Origin: Auanema rhodensis
Lineage: Eukaryota; Nematoda; Chromadorea; Rhabditida; Rhabditidae
Reading direction: 5' to 3'
NCBI GenBank assembly: GCA_964057225.1
Contig: CAXKVF010000099.1
Location: 1-64,000 of the forward strand
DNA length: 64,000 nt
Shown: positions 48,048 through 62,303 of the stretch, in pieces
Layout of the letters: each line of letters starts with the position of its first letter
Numbering within the stretch: the first letter of the stretch is position 1
Made by a program: the position numbers and the translations under genes
The notes under the pieces: generated by a model
The model's input: the letters and a program-made list of their open reading frames with translations, nothing else
Databases searched by the model: none
What the model was told of the DNA's origin: nothing

Positions 48048-50335
48048 GGACATGGGGAATCTAATTTTGAAAACCGCATCTCTTTATCTTTCACGTGAAG
48101 CGAGTTACATACCAAGTGCACATCACGTGTACATTTAATTAGCATAAATTAAAGTTCACGTAAATTTCAAAGTCATGGTTACCATGAACCAATATCAATA
48201 AAAATTTGTTTTTAGACTAATATGGACATGGGGAATCTAATTTTGAAAACCGCATCTCTTTATCTTTCACGTGAAGCGAGTTACATACCAAGTGCACATC
48301 ACGTGTACATTTAATTAGCATAAATTAAAGTTCACGTAAATTTCAAAGTCATGGTTACCATGAAGCAATATCAATAAAAATTTGTTTTTAGACTAATATG
48401 GACATGGGGAATCTAATTTTGAAAACCGCATCTCTTTATCTTTCACGTGAAGCGAGTTACATACCAAGTGCACATCACGTGTACATTTAATTAGCATAAA
48501 TTAAAGTTCACGTAAATTTCAAAGTCATGGTTACCATGAACCAATATCAATAAAAATTTGTTTTTAGACTAATATGGACATGGGGAATCTAATTTTGAAA
48601 ACCGCATTTCTTTATCTTTCACGTGAAGCGAGTTACATACCAAGTGCACATCACGTGTACATTTAATTAGCATAAATTAAAGTTCACGTAAATTTCAAAG
48701 TCATGGTTACCATGCACCAATATCAATAAAAATTTGTTTTTAGACTAATATGGACATGGGGAATCTAATTTTGAAAACCGCATTTCTTTATCTTTCACGT
48801 GAAGCGAGTTACATACCAAGTGCACATCACGTGTACATTTAATTAGCATAAATTAAAGTTCACGTAAATTTCAAAGTCATGGTTACCATGCACCAATATC
48901 AATAAAAATTTGTTTTTAGACTAATATGGACATGGGGAATCTAATTTTGAAAACCGCATCTCTTTATCTTTCACGTGAAGCGAGTTACATACCAAGTGCA
49001 CATCACGTGTACATTTAATTAGCATAAATTAAAGTTCACGTAAATTTCAAAGTCATGGTTACCATGAAGCAATATCAATAAAAATTTGTTTTTAGACTAA
49101 TATGGACATGGGGAATCTAATTTTGAAAACCGCATCTCTTTATCTTTCACGTGAAGCGAGTTACATACCAAGTGCACATCACGTGTACATTTAATTAGCA
49201 TAAATTAAAGTTCACGTAAATTTCAAAGTCATGGTTACCATGAACCAATATCAATAAAAATTTGTTTTTAGACTAATATGGACATGGGGAATCTAATTTT
49301 GAAAACCGCATCTCTTTATCTTTCACGTGAAGCGAGTTACATACCAAGTGCACATCACGTGTACATTTAATTAGCATAAATTAAAGTTCACGTAAATTTC
49401 AAAGTCATGGTTACCATGCACCAATATCAATAAAAATTTGTTTTTAGACTAATATGGACATGGGGAATCTAATTTTGAAAACCGCATCTCTTTATCTTTC
49501 ACGTGAAGCGAGTTACATACCAAGTGCACATCACGTGTACATTTAATTAGCATAAATTAAAGTTCACGTAAATTTCAAAGTCATGGTTACCATGAAGCAA
49601 TATCAATAAAAATTTGTTTTTAGACTAATATGGACATGGGGAATCTAATTTTGAAAACCGCATCTCTTTATCTTTCACGTGAAGCGAGTTACATACCAAG
49701 TGCACATCACGTGTACATTTAATTAGCATAAATTAAAGTTCACGTAAATTTCAAAGTCATGGTTACCATGCACCAATATCAATAAAAATTTGTTTTTAGA
49801 CTAATATGGACATGGGGAATCTAATTTTGAAAACCGCATCTCTTTATCTTTCACGTGAAGCGAGTTACATACCAAGTGCACATCACGTGTACATTTAATT
49901 AGCATAAATTAAAGTTCACGTAAATTTCAAAGTCATGGTTACCATGAACCAATATCAATACAAATTTGTTTTTAGACTAATATGGACATGGGGAATCTAA
50001 TTTTGAAAACCGCATCTCTTTATCTTTCACGTGAGGCGAGTTACATACCAAGTGCACATCACGTGTACATTTAATTAGCATAAATTAAAGTTCACGTAAA
50101 TTTTAAAGTCATGGTTACCATGCACCAATATCAATAAAAATTTGTTTTTAGACTAATATGGACATGGGGAATCTAATTTTGAAAACCGCATCTCTTTATC
50201 TTTCACGTGAAGCGAGTTACATACCGAGTGCACATCACGTGTACATTTAATTAGCATAAATTAGTGTTCACGTAAATTTCAAGGTCATGGTTACCATGAA
50301 CCAATATCAATAAAAATTTGTTTTTAGACTAATAT
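48048..50335 (+). repeat. Mixed monomers, no clear multimer
   Basis: Thirteen units with alternating 140-144 alleles. Two adjacent C33T+A140C units lie at 48576 and 48752. 49808 has a private A-to-C in the A run (CAATACAAAT). 49984 has A52G (GTGAGGCGAG), C121T and A140C. 50160 has A67G, A105G/A106T and A124G. The pair 49984/50160 is the C121T then A124G order seen again at 51568, 52976 and 55616. Confidence 0.72.
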
Positions 50336-51215
50336 GGACATGGGGAATCTAATTTTGAAAACCGCATCTCTTTATCTTTCACGTGAAGCGAGTTACATAC
50401 CAAGTGCACATCACGTGTACATTTAATTAGCATAAATTAAAGTTCACGTAAATTTCAAAGTCATGGTTACCATGAACCAATATCACTAAAAATTTGTTTT
50501 TAAACTAATATGGACATGGGGAATCTAATTTTGAAAACCGCATCTCTTTATCTTTCACGTGAAGCGAGTTACATACCAAGTGCACATCACGTGTACATTT
50601 AATTAGCATAAATTAAAGTTCACGTAAACTTCAAAGTCATGGTTACCATGAAGCAATATCAATAAAAATTTGTTTTTAGACTAATATGGACATGGGGAAT
50701 CTAATTTTGAAAACCGCATCTCTTTATCTTTCACGTGAAGCGAGTTACATACCAAGTGCACATCACGTGTACATTTAATTAGCATAAATTAAAGTTCACG
50801 TAAATTTCAAAGTCATGGTTACCATGAACCAATATCAATAAAAATTTGTTTTTAGACTAATATGGACATGGGGAATCTAATTTTGAAAACCGCATCTCTT
50901 TATCTTTCACGTGAAGCGAGTTACATACCAAGTGCACATCACGTGTACATTTAATTAGCATAAATTAAAGTTCACGTAAATTTCAAAGTCATGGTTACCA
51001 TGAACCAATATCAATAAAAAATTGTTTTTAGACTAATATGGACATGGGGAATCTAATTTTGAAAACCGCATCTCTTTATCTTTCACGTGAAGCGAGTTAC
51101 ATACCAAGTGCACATCACGTGTACATTTAATTAGCATAAATTAAAGTTCACGTAAATTTCAAAGTCATGGTTACCATGAAGCAATATCAATAAAAATTTG
51201 TTTTTAGACTAATAT
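50336..51215 (+). repeat. TCACTAAA block, copy 1 of 3
   Basis: 50336 has A151C and G168A; 50512 has T118C and C142G; 50688 and 50864 are near consensus (50864 with a private A in the T run, AAAAAATTG); 51040 has C142G. The same five-unit order occurs at 57376-58255 (40 monomers on) and at 62832-63711 (71 monomers on). Confidence 0.83.
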
Positions 51216-51391
51216 GGACATGGGGAATCTAATTTTGAAAACCGCATCTCTTTATCTTTCACGTGAAGCGAGTTACATACCGAGTGCACATCACGTGTAC
51301 ATTTAATTAGCATAAATTAAAGTTCACGTAAATTTCAAAGTCATGGTTACCATGCACCAATATCAATAAAAATTTGTTTTTAGACTAATAT

Positions 51392-54207
51392 GGACATGGG
51401 GAATCTAATTTTGAAAACCGCATCTCTTTATCTTTCACGTGAAGCGAGTTACATACCGAGTGCACATCACGTGTACATTTAATTAGCATAAATTAGTGTT
51501 CACGTAAATTTCAAAGTCATGGTTACCATGAACCAATATCAATAAAAATTTGTTTTTAGACTAATATGGACATGGGGAATCTAATTTTGAAAACCGCATC
51601 TCTTTATCTTTCACGTGAAGCGAGTTACATACCAAGTGCACATCACGTGTACATTTAATTAGCATAAATTAAAGTTCACGTAAATTTTAAAGTCATGGTT
51701 ACCATGCACCAATATCAATAAAAATTTGTTTTTAGACTAATATGGACATGGGGAATCTAATTTTGAAAACCGCATCTCTTTATCTTTCACGTGAAGCGAG
51801 TTACATACCGAGTGCACATCACGTGTACATTTAATTAGCATAAATTAGTGTTCACGTAAATTTCAAGGTCATGGTTACCATGAACCAATATCAATAAAAA
51901 TTTGTTTTTAGACTAATATGGACATGGGGAATCTAATTTTGAAAACCGCATCTCTTTATCTTTCACGTGAAGCGAGTTACATACCAAGTGCACATCACGT
52001 GTACATTTAATTAGCATAAATTAAAGTTCACGTAAATTTCAAAGTCATGGTTACCATGAACCAATATCAATAAAAATTTGTTTTTAGACTAATATGGACA
52101 TGGGGAATCTAATTTTGAAAACCGCATCTCTTTATCTTTCACGTGAAGCGGGTTACATACCAAGTGCACATCACGTGTACATTTAATTAGCATAAATTAA
52201 AGTTCACGTAAACTTCAAAGTCATGGTTACCATGCACCAATATCAATAAAAATTTGTTTTTAGACTAATATGGACATGGGGAATCTAATTTTGAAAACCG
52301 CATCTCTTTATCTTTCACGTGAAGCGAGTTACATACCAAGTGCACATCACGTGTACATTTAATTAGCATAAATTAAAGTTCACGTAAATTTCAAAGTCAT
52401 GGTTACCATGAACCAATATCAATAAAAATTTGTTTTTAGACTAATATGGACATGGGGAATCTAATTTTGAAAACCGCATCTCTTTATCTTTCACGTGAAG
52501 CGAGTTACATACCAAGTGCACATCACGTGTACATTTAATTAGCATAAATTAAAGTTCACGTAAATTTCAAAGTCATGGTTACCATGCACCAATATCAATA
52601 AAAATTTGTTTTTAGACTAATATGGACATGGGGAATCTAATTTTGAAAACCGCATCTCTTTATCTTTCACGTGAAGCGAGTTACATACCGAGTGCACATC
52701 ACGTGTACATTTAATTAGCATAAATTAGTGTTCACGTAAATTTCAAAGTCATGGTTACCATGAACCAATATCAATAAAAATTTGTTTTTAGACTAATATG
52801 GACATGGGGAATCTAATTTTGAAAACCGCATCTCTTTATCTTTCACGTGAAGCGAGTTACATACCGAGTGCACATCACGTGTACATTTAATTAGCATAAA
52901 TTAGTGTTCACGTAAATTTCAAAGTCATGGTTACCATGAACCAATATCAATAAAAATTTGTTTTTAGACTAATATGGACATGGGGAATCTAATTTTGAAA
53001 ACCGCATCTCTTTATCTTTCACGTGAAGCGAGTTACATACCAAGTGCACATCACGTGTACATTTAATTAGCATAAATTAAAGTTCACGTAAATTTTAAAG
53101 TCATGGTTACCATGCACCAATATCAATAAAAATTTGTTTTTAGACTAATATGGACATGGGGAATCTAATTTTGAAAACCGCATCTCTTTATCTTTCACGT
53201 GAAGCGAGTTACATACCGAGTGCACATCACGTGTACATTTAATTAGCATAAATTAGTGTTCACGTAAATTTCAAGGTCATGGTTACCATGAACCAATATC
53301 AATAAAAATTTGTTTTTAGACTAATATGGACATGGGGAATCTAATTTTGAAAACCGCATCTCTTTATCTTTCACGTGAAGCGAGTTACATACCAAGTGCA
53401 CATCACGTGTACATTTAATTAGCATAAATTAAAGTTCACGTAAATTTCAAAGTCATGGTTACCATGAACCAATATCAATAAAAATTTGTTTTTAGACTAA
53501 TATGGACATGGGGAATCTAATTTTGAAAACCGCATCTCTTTATCTTTCACGTGAAGCGGGTTACATACCAAGTGCACATCACGTGTACATTTAATTAGCA
53601 TAAATTAAAGTTCACGTAAACTTCAAAGTCATGGTTACCATGCACCAATATCAATAAAAATTTGTTTTTAGACTAATATGGACATGGGGAATCTAATTTT
53701 GAAAACCGCATCTCTTTATCTTTCACGTGAAGCGAGTTACATACCAAGTGCACATCACGTGTACATTTAATTAGCATAAATTAAAGTTCACGTAAATTTC
53801 AAAGTCATGGTTACCATGAACCAATATCAATAAAAATTTGTTTTTAGACTAATATGGACATGGGGAATCTAATTTTGAAAACCGCATCTCTTTATCTTTC
53901 ACGTGAAGCGAGTTACATACCAAGTGCACATCACGTGTACATTTAATTAGCATAAATTAAAGTTCACGTAAATTTCAAAGTCATGGTTACCATGCACCAA
54001 TATCAATAAAAATTTGTTTTTAGACTAATATGGACATGGGGAATCTAATTTTGAAAACCGCATCTCTTTATCTTTCACGTGAAGCGAGTTACATACCGAG
54101 TGCACATCACGTGTACATTTAATTAGCATAAATTAGTGTTCACGTAAATTTCAAAGTCATGGTTACCATGAACCAATATCAATAAAAATTTGTTTTTAGA
54201 CTAATAT
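51392..54207 (+). repeat. Tandem 8-mer pair (1408-bp period)
   Basis: Copies 51392-52799 and 52800-54207. Order: A67G+A105G/A106T; C121T+A140C; A67G+A105G/A106T+A124G; consensus; A56G (AAGCGGG)+T118C+A140C; consensus; A140C; A67G+A105G/A106T. All markers recur at 1408 bp. The first and last units are of the same type, so two such units are adjacent at the junction (52624 and 52800). Unit 51216 to the left has A67G and A140C without A105G/A106T. Confidence 0.9.
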
Positions 54208-55263
54208 GGACATGGGGAATCTAATTTTGAAAACCGCATCTCTTTATCTTTCACGTGAAGCGAGTTACATACCAAGTGCACATCACGTGTACATTTAATT
54301 AGCATAAATTAAAGTTCACGTAAATTTCAAAGTCATGGTTACCATGAAGCAATATCAATAAAAATTTGTTTTTAGACTAATATGGACATGGGGAATCTAA
54401 TTTTGAAAACCGCATTTCTTTATTTTTCACGTGAAGCGAGTTACATACCAAGTGCACATCACGTGTACATTTAATTAGCATAAATTAAAGTTCACGTAAA
54501 CTTCAAAGTCATGGTTACCATGCACCAATATCAATAAAAATTTGTTTTTAGACTAATATGGACATGGGGAATCTAATTTTGAAAACCGCATCTCTTTATC
54601 TTTCACGTGAAGCGAGTTACATACCAAGTGCACATCACGTGTACATTTAATTAGCATAAATTAAAGTTCACGTAAATTTCAAAGTCATGGTTACCATGAA
54701 CCAATATCAATAAAAATTTGTTTTTAGACTAATATGGACATGGGGAATCTAATTTTGAAAACCGCATCTCTTTATCTTTCACGTGAAGCGAGTTACATAC
54801 CAAGTGCACATCACGTGTACATTTAATTAGCATAAATTAAAGTTCACGTAAATTTCAAAGTCATGGTTACCATGCACCAATATCAATAAAAATTTGTTTT
54901 TAGACTAATATGGACATGGGGAATCTAATTTTGAAAACCGCATCTCTTTATCTTTCACGTGAAGCGAGTTACATACCGAGTGCACATCACGTGTACATTT
55001 AATTAGCATAAATTAGTGTTCACGTAAATTTCAAAGTCATGGTTACCATGAACCAATATCAATAAAAATTTGTTTTTAGACTAATATGGACATGGGGAAT
55101 CTAATTTTGAAAACCGCATCTCTTTATCTTTCACGTGAAGCGAGTTACATACCAAGTGCACATCACGTGTACATTTAATTAGCATAAATTAAAGTTCACG
55201 TAAATTTCAAAGTCATGGTTACCATGAAGCAATATCAATAAAAATTTGTTTTTAGACTAATAT
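53504..55263 (+). repeat. Tandem 5-mer pair with a chimeric junction unit
   Basis: Copies 53504-54383 and 54384-55263; the last four units of each agree (consensus; A140C; A67G+A105G/A106T; C142G). The first units differ in a telling way: 53504 has A56G+T118C+A140C, while 54384 has C33T+C41T in its left part and T118C+A140C in its right part. The next unit on the right, 55264, has C33T+C41T+A140C without T118C. Confidence 0.87.
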
Positions 55264-55615
55264 GGACATGGGGAATCTAATTTTGAAAACCGCATTTCTT
55301 TATTTTTCACGTGAAGCGAGTTACATACCAAGTGCACATCACGTGTACATTTAATTAGCATAAATTAAAGTTCACGTAAATTTCAAAGTCATGGTTACCA
55401 TGCACCAATATCAATAAAAATTTGTTTTTAGACTAATATGGACATGGGGAATCTAATTTTGAAAACCGCATCTCTTTATCTTTCACGTGAAGCGAGTTAC
55501 ATACCAAGTGCACATCACGTGTACATTTAATTAGCATAAATTAAAGTTCACGTAAATTTCAAAGTCATGGTTACCATGAACCAATATCAATAAAAATTTG
55601 TTTTTAGACTAATAT

Positions 55616-57023
55616 GGACATGGGGAATCTAATTTTGAAAACCGCATCTCTTTATCTTTCACGTGAAGCGAGTTACATACCAAGTGCACATCACGTGTAC
55701 ATTTAATTAGCATAAATTAAAGTTCACGTAAATTTTAAAGTCATGGTTACCATGCACCAATATCAATAAAAATTTGTTTTTAGACTAATATGGACATGGG
55801 GAATCTAATTTTGAAAACCGCATCTCTTTATCTTTCACGTGAAGCGAGTTACATACCGAGTGCACATCACGTGTACATTTAATTAGCATAAATTAGTGTT
55901 CACGTAAATTTCAAGGTCATGGTTACCATGAACCAATATCAATAAAAATTTGTTTTTAGACTAATATGGACATGGGGAATCTAATTTTGAAAACCGCATC
56001 TCTTTATCTTTCACGTGAAGCGAGTTACATACCAAGTGCACATCACGTGTACATTTAATTAGCATAAATTAAAGTTCACGTAAATTTCAAAGTCATGGTT
56101 ACCATGAACCAATATCAATAAAAATTTGTTTTTAGACTAATATGGACATGGGGAATCTAATTTTGAAAACCGCATCTCTTTATCTTTCACGTGAAGCGGG
56201 TTACATACCAAGTGCACATCACGTGTACATTTAATTAGCATAAATTAAAGTTCACGTAAACTTCAAAGTCATGGTTACCATGCACCAATATCAATAAAAA
56301 TTTGTTTTTAGACTAATATGGACATGGGGAATCTAATTTTGAAAACCGCATCTCTTTATCTTTCACGTGAAGCGAGTTACATACCAAGTGCACATCACGT
56401 GTACATTTAATTAGCATAAATTAAAGTTCACGTAAATTTCAAAGTCATGGTTACCATGAACCAATATCAATAAAAATTTGTTTTTAGACTAATATGGACA
56501 TGGGGAATCTAATTTTGAAAACCGCATCTCTTTATCTTTCACGTGAAGCGAGTTACATACCAAGTGCACATCACGTGTACATTTAATTAGCATAAATTAA
56601 AGTTCACGTAAATTTCAAAGTCATGGTTACCATGCACCAATATCAATAAAAATTTGTTTTTAGACTAATATGGACATGGGGAATCTAATTTTGAAAACCG
56701 CATCTCTTTATCTTTCACGTGAAGCGAGTTACATACCGAGTGCACATCACGTGTACATTTAATTAGCATAAATTAGTGTTCACGTAAATTTCAAAGTCAT
56801 GGTTACCATGAACCAATATCAATAAAAATTTGTTTTTAGACTAATATGGACATGGGGAATCTAATTTTGAAAACCGCATCTCTTTATCTTTCACGTGAAG
56901 CGAGTTACATACCAAGTGCACATCACGTGTACATTTAATTAGCATAAATTAAAGTTCACGTAAATTTCAAAGTCATGGTTACCATGAAGCAATATCAATA
57001 AAAATTTGTTTTTAGACTAATAT
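55616..57023 (+). repeat. Copy of 52976-54383 (15 monomers away)
   Basis: Eight units in the same order at an offset of 2640 bp: C121T+A140C; A67G+A105G/A106T+A124G; consensus; A56G+T118C+A140C; consensus; A140C; A67G+A105G/A106T; C142G. It is followed by the C33T+C41T unit (57024), as 54208 is followed by 54384. Confidence 0.87.
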
Positions 57024-57375
57024 GGACATGGGGAATCTAATTTTGAAAACCGCATTTCTTTATTTTTCACGTGAAGCGAGTTACATACCAAGTGCACATC
57101 ACGTGTACATTTAATTAGCATAAATTAAAGTTCACGTAAATTTCAAAGTCATGGTTACCATGCACCAATATCAATAAAAATTTGTTTTTAGACTAATATG
57201 GACATGGGGAATCTAATTTTGAAAACCGCATCTCTTTATCTTTCACGTGAAGCGAGTTACATACCAAGTGCACATCACGTGTACATTTAATTAGCATAAA
57301 TTAAAGTTCACGTAAATTTCAAAGTCATGGTTACCATGAACCAATATCAATAAAAATTTGTTTTTAGACTAATAT

Positions 57376-58607
57376 GGACATGGGGAATCTAATTTTGAAA
57401 ACCGCATCTCTTTATCTTTCACGTGAAGCGAGTTACATACCAAGTGCACATCACGTGTACATTTAATTAGCATAAATTAAAGTTCACGTAAATTTCAAAG
57501 TCATGGTTACCATGAACCAATATCACTAAAAATTTGTTTTTAAACTAATATGGACATGGGGAATCTAATTTTGAAAACCGCATCTCTTTATCTTTCACGT
57601 GAAGCGAGTTACATACCAAGTGCACATCACGTGTACATTTAATTAGCATAAATTAAAGTTCACGTAAACTTCAAAGTCATGGTTACCATGAAGCAATATC
57701 AATAAAAATTTGTTTTTAGACTAATATGGACATGGGGAATCTAATTTTGAAAACCGCATCTCTTTATCTTTCACGTGAAGCGAGTTACATACCAAGTGCA
57801 CATCACGTGTACATTTAATTAGCATAAATTAAAGTTCACGTAAATTTCAAAGTCATGGTTACCATGAACCAATATCAATAAAAATTTGTTTTTAGACTAA
57901 TATGGACATGGGGAATCTAATTTTGAAAACCGCATCTCTTTATCTTTCACGTGAAGCGAGTTACATACCAAGTGCACATCACGTGTACATTTAATTAGCA
58001 TAAATTAAAGTTCACGTAAATTTCAAAGTCATGGTTACCATGAACCAATATCAATAAAAATTTGTTTTTAGACTAATATGGACATGGGGAATCTAATTTT
58101 GAAAACCGCATCTCTTTATCTTTCACGTGAAGCGAGTTACATACCAAGTGCACATCACGTGTACATTTAATTAGCATAAATTAAAGTTCACGTAAATTTC
58201 AAAGTCATGGTTACCATGAAGCAATATCAATAAAAATTTGTTTTTAGACTAATATGGACATGGGGAATCTAATTTTGAAAACCGCATCTCTTTATCTTTC
58301 ACGTGAAGCGAGTTACATACCAAGTGCACATCACGTGTACATTTAATTAGCATGAATTAAAGTTCACGTAAATTTCAAAGTCATGGTTACCATGCACCAA
58401 TATCAATAAAAATTTGTTTTTAGACTAATATGGACATGGGGAATATAATTTTGAAAACCGCATCTCTTTATCTTTCACGTGAAGCGAGTTACATACCAAG
58501 TGCACATCACGTGTACATTTAATTAGCATAAATTAAAGTTCACGTAAATTTCAAAGTCATGGTTACCATGAACCAATATCAATAAAAATTTGTTTTTAGA
58601 CTAATAT
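57376..58607 (+). repeat. TCACTAAA block, copy 2 of 3, with its right flank
   Basis: 57376 A151C+G168A; 57552 T118C+C142G; 57728 and 57904 consensus; 58080 C142G; 58256 A99G+A140C; 58432 C14A (GAATATAATT). The order matches 62832 to the window end at 31 monomers (5456 bp). Confidence 0.87.
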
Positions 58608-60895
58608 GGACATGGGGAATCTAATTTTGAAAACCGCATCTCTTTATCTTTCACGTGAAGCGAGTTACATACCAAGTGCACATCACGTGTACATTTAATT
58701 AGCATAAATTAAAGTTCACGTAAATTTCAAAGTCATGGTTACCATGAAGCAATATCAATAAAAATTTGTTTTTAGACTAATATGGACATGGGGAATCTAA
58801 TTTTGAAAACCGCATCTCTTTATCTTTCACGTGAAGCGAGTTACATACCAAGTGCACATCACGTGTACATTTAATTAGCATAAATTAAAGTTCACGTAAA
58901 TTTCAAAGTCATGGTTACCATGCACCAATATCAATAAAAATTTGTTTTTAGACTAATATGGACATGAGGAATCTAATTTTGAAAACCGCATCTCTTTATC
59001 TTTCACGTGAAGCGAGTTACATACCAAGTGCACATCACGTGTACATTTAATTAGCATAAATTAAAGTTCACGTAAATTTCAAAGTCATGGTTACCATGAA
59101 CCAATATCAATAAAAATTTGTTTTTAGACTAATATGGACAAGGGGAATCTAATTTTGAGAACCGCATCTCTTTATCTTTCACGTGAAGCGAGTTACATAC
59201 CAAGTGCACATCACGTGTACATTTAATTAGCATAAATTAAAGTTCACGTAAATTTCAAAGTCATGGTTACCATGAACCAATATCAATAAAAATTTGTTTT
59301 TAGACTAATATGGACATGGGGAATCTAATTTTGAAAACCGCATCTCTTCATCTTTCACGTGAAGCGAGTTACATACCAAGTGCACATCACGTGTACATTT
59401 AATTAGCATAAATTAAAGTTCACGTAAACTTCAAAGTCATGGTTACCATGAAGCAATATCAATGAAAATTTGTTTTTAGACTAATATGGACATGGGGAAT
59501 CTAATTTTGAAAACCGCATATCTTTATCTTTCACGTGAAGCGAGTTACATACCAAGTGCACATCACGTGTACATTTAATTAGCATAAATTAAAGTTCACG
59601 TAAACTTCAAAGTCATGGTTACCATGAAGCAATATCAATAAAAATTTGTTTTTAGACTAATATGGACATGGGGAATCTAATTTTGAAAACCGCATCTCTT
59701 TATCTTTCACGTGAAGCGAGTTACATACCAAGTGCACATCACGTGTACATTTAATTAGCATAAATTAAAGTTCACGTAAATTTCAAAGTCATGGTTACCA
59801 TGAACCAATATCAATAAAAATTTGTTTTTAGACTAATATGGACATGGGGAATCTAATTTTGAAAACCGCATCTCTTTATCTTTCACGTGAAGCGAGTTAC
59901 ATACCAAGTGCACATCACGTGTACATTTAATTAACATAAATTGAAGTTCACGTAAATTTCAAAGTCATGGTTACCATGCACCAATATCAATAAAAATTTG
60001 TTTTTAGACTAATATGGACATGGGGAATCTAATTTTGAAAACCGCATATCTTTATCTTTCACGTGAAGCGAGTTACATACCAAGTGCACATCACGTGTAC
60101 ATTTAATTAGCATAAATTAAAGTTCACGTAAATTTCAAAGTCATGGTTACCATGAACCAATATCAATAAAAATTTGTTTTTAGACTAATATGGACATGGG
60201 GAATCTAATTTTGAAAACCGCATCTCTTCATCTTTCACGTGAAGCGAGTTACATACCAAGTGCACATCACGTGTACATTTAATTAGCATAAATTAAAGTT
60301 CACGTAAACTTCAAAGTCATGGTTACCATGAAGCAATATCAATAAAAATTTGTTTTTAGACTAATATGGACATGGGGAATCTAATTTTGAAAACCGCACC
60401 TCTTTATCTTTCACGTGAAGCGAGTTACATACCAAGTGCACATCACGTGTACATTTAATTAGCATAAATTAAAGTTCACGTAAATTTCAAAGTCATGGTT
60501 ACCATGAACCAATATCAATAAAAATTTGTTTTTAGACTAATATGGACATGGGGAATCTAATTTTGAAAACCGCATCTCTTTATCTTTCACGTGAAGCGAG
60601 TTACATACCAAGTGCACATCACGTGTACATTTAATTAACATAAATTGAAGTTCACGTAAATTTCAAAGTCATGGTTACCATGCACCAATATCAATAAAAA
60701 TTTGTTTTTAGACTAATATGGACATGGGGAATCTAATTTTGAAAACCGCATCTCTTTATCTTTCACGTGAAGCGAGTTACATACCAAGTGCACATCACGT
60801 GTACATTTAATTAGCATAAATTAAAGTTCACGTAAATTTCAAAGTCATGGTTACCATGAACCAATATCAATAAAAATTTGTTTTTAGACTAATAT
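58608..60895 (+). repeat. Locally shuffled segment with rare variants
   Basis: Rare alleles recur at inconsistent distances: T38C (CTCTTCATC) in 59312 and 60192 (five units apart), G95A+A104G (TTAACATAAATTGAAG) in 59840 and 60544 (four apart), C33A (GCATATC) in 59488 and 60016 (three apart). Private changes include T6A and A24G in 59136, AATGAAAA in 59312 and T32C in 60368. The different spacings point to an imperfect 5-mer duplication followed by loss or conversion of single units. Confidence 0.75.
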
Positions 60896-61247
60896 GGACA
60901 TGGGGAATCTAATTTTGAAAACCGCATCTCTTTATCTTTCACGTGAAGCGGGTTACATACCAAGTGCACATCACGTGTACATTTAATTAGCATAAATTAA
61001 AGTTCACGTAAACTTCAAAGTCATGGTTACCATGCACCAATATCAATAAAAATTTGTTTTTAGACTAATATGGACATGGGGAATCTAATTTTGAAAACCG
61101 CATCTCTTTATCTTTCACGTGAAGCGAGTTACATACCAAGTGCACATCACGTGTACATTTAATTAGCATAAATTAAAGTTCACGTAAATTTCAAAGTCAT
61201 GGTTACCATGAACCAATATCAATAAAAATTTGTTTTTAGACTAATAT

Positions 61248-62303
61248 GGACATGGGGAATCTAATTTTGAAAACCGCATCTCTTTATCTTTCACGTGAAG
61301 CGAGTTACATACCAAGTGCACATCACGTGTACATTTAATTAGCATAAATTAAAGTTCACGTAAATTTCAAAGTCATGGTTACCATGCACCAATATCAATA
61401 AAAATTTGTTTTTAGACTAATATGGACATGGGGAATCTAATTTTGAAAACCGCATCTCTTTATCTTTCACGTGAAGCGAGTTACATACCGAGTGCACATC
61501 ACGTGTACATTTAATTAGCATAAATTAGTGTTCACGTAAATTTCAAAGTCATGGTTACCATGAACCAATATCAATAAAAATTTGTTTTTAGACTAATATG
61601 GACATGGGGAATCTAATTTTGAAAACCGCATCTCTTTATCTTTCACGTGAAGCGAGTTACATACCAAGTGCACATCACGTGTACATTTAATTAGCATAAA
61701 TTAAAGTTCACGTAAATTTCAAAGTCATGGTTACCATGCACCAATATCAATAAAAATTTGTTTTTAGACTAATATGGACATGGGGAATCTAATTTTGAAA
61801 ACCGCATCTCTTTATCTTTCACGTGAAGCGAGTTACATACCGAGTGCACATCACGTGTACATTTAATTAGCATAAATTAGTGTTCACGTAAATTTCAAAG
61901 TCATGGTTACCATGAACCAATATCAATAAAAATTTGTTTTTAGACTAATATGGACATGGGGAATCTAATTTTGAAAACCGCATCTCTTTATCTTTCACGT
62001 GAAGCGAGTTACATACCAAGTGCACATCACGTGTACATTTAATTAGCATAAATTAAAGTTCACGTAAATTTCAAAGTCATGGTTACCATGCACCAATATC
62101 AATAAAAATTTGTTTTTAGACTAATATGGACATGGGGAATCTAATTTTGAAAACCGCATCTCTTTATCTTTCACGTGAAGCGAGTTACATACCGAGTGCA
62201 CATCACGTGTACATTTAATTAGCATAAATTAGTGTTCACGTAAATTTCAAAGTCATGGTTACCATGAACCAATATCAATAAAAATTTGTTTTTAGACTAA
62301 TAT
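61248..62303 (+). repeat. Triplicated dimer (352-bp period)
   Basis: The pair A140C unit then A67G+A105G/A106T unit occurs three times in a row: 61248/61424, 61600/61776, 61952/62128. The related block at 56496/56672 has it once. The A67G base sits at 61490, 61842 and 62194, exactly 352 bp apart. Confidence 0.92.
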
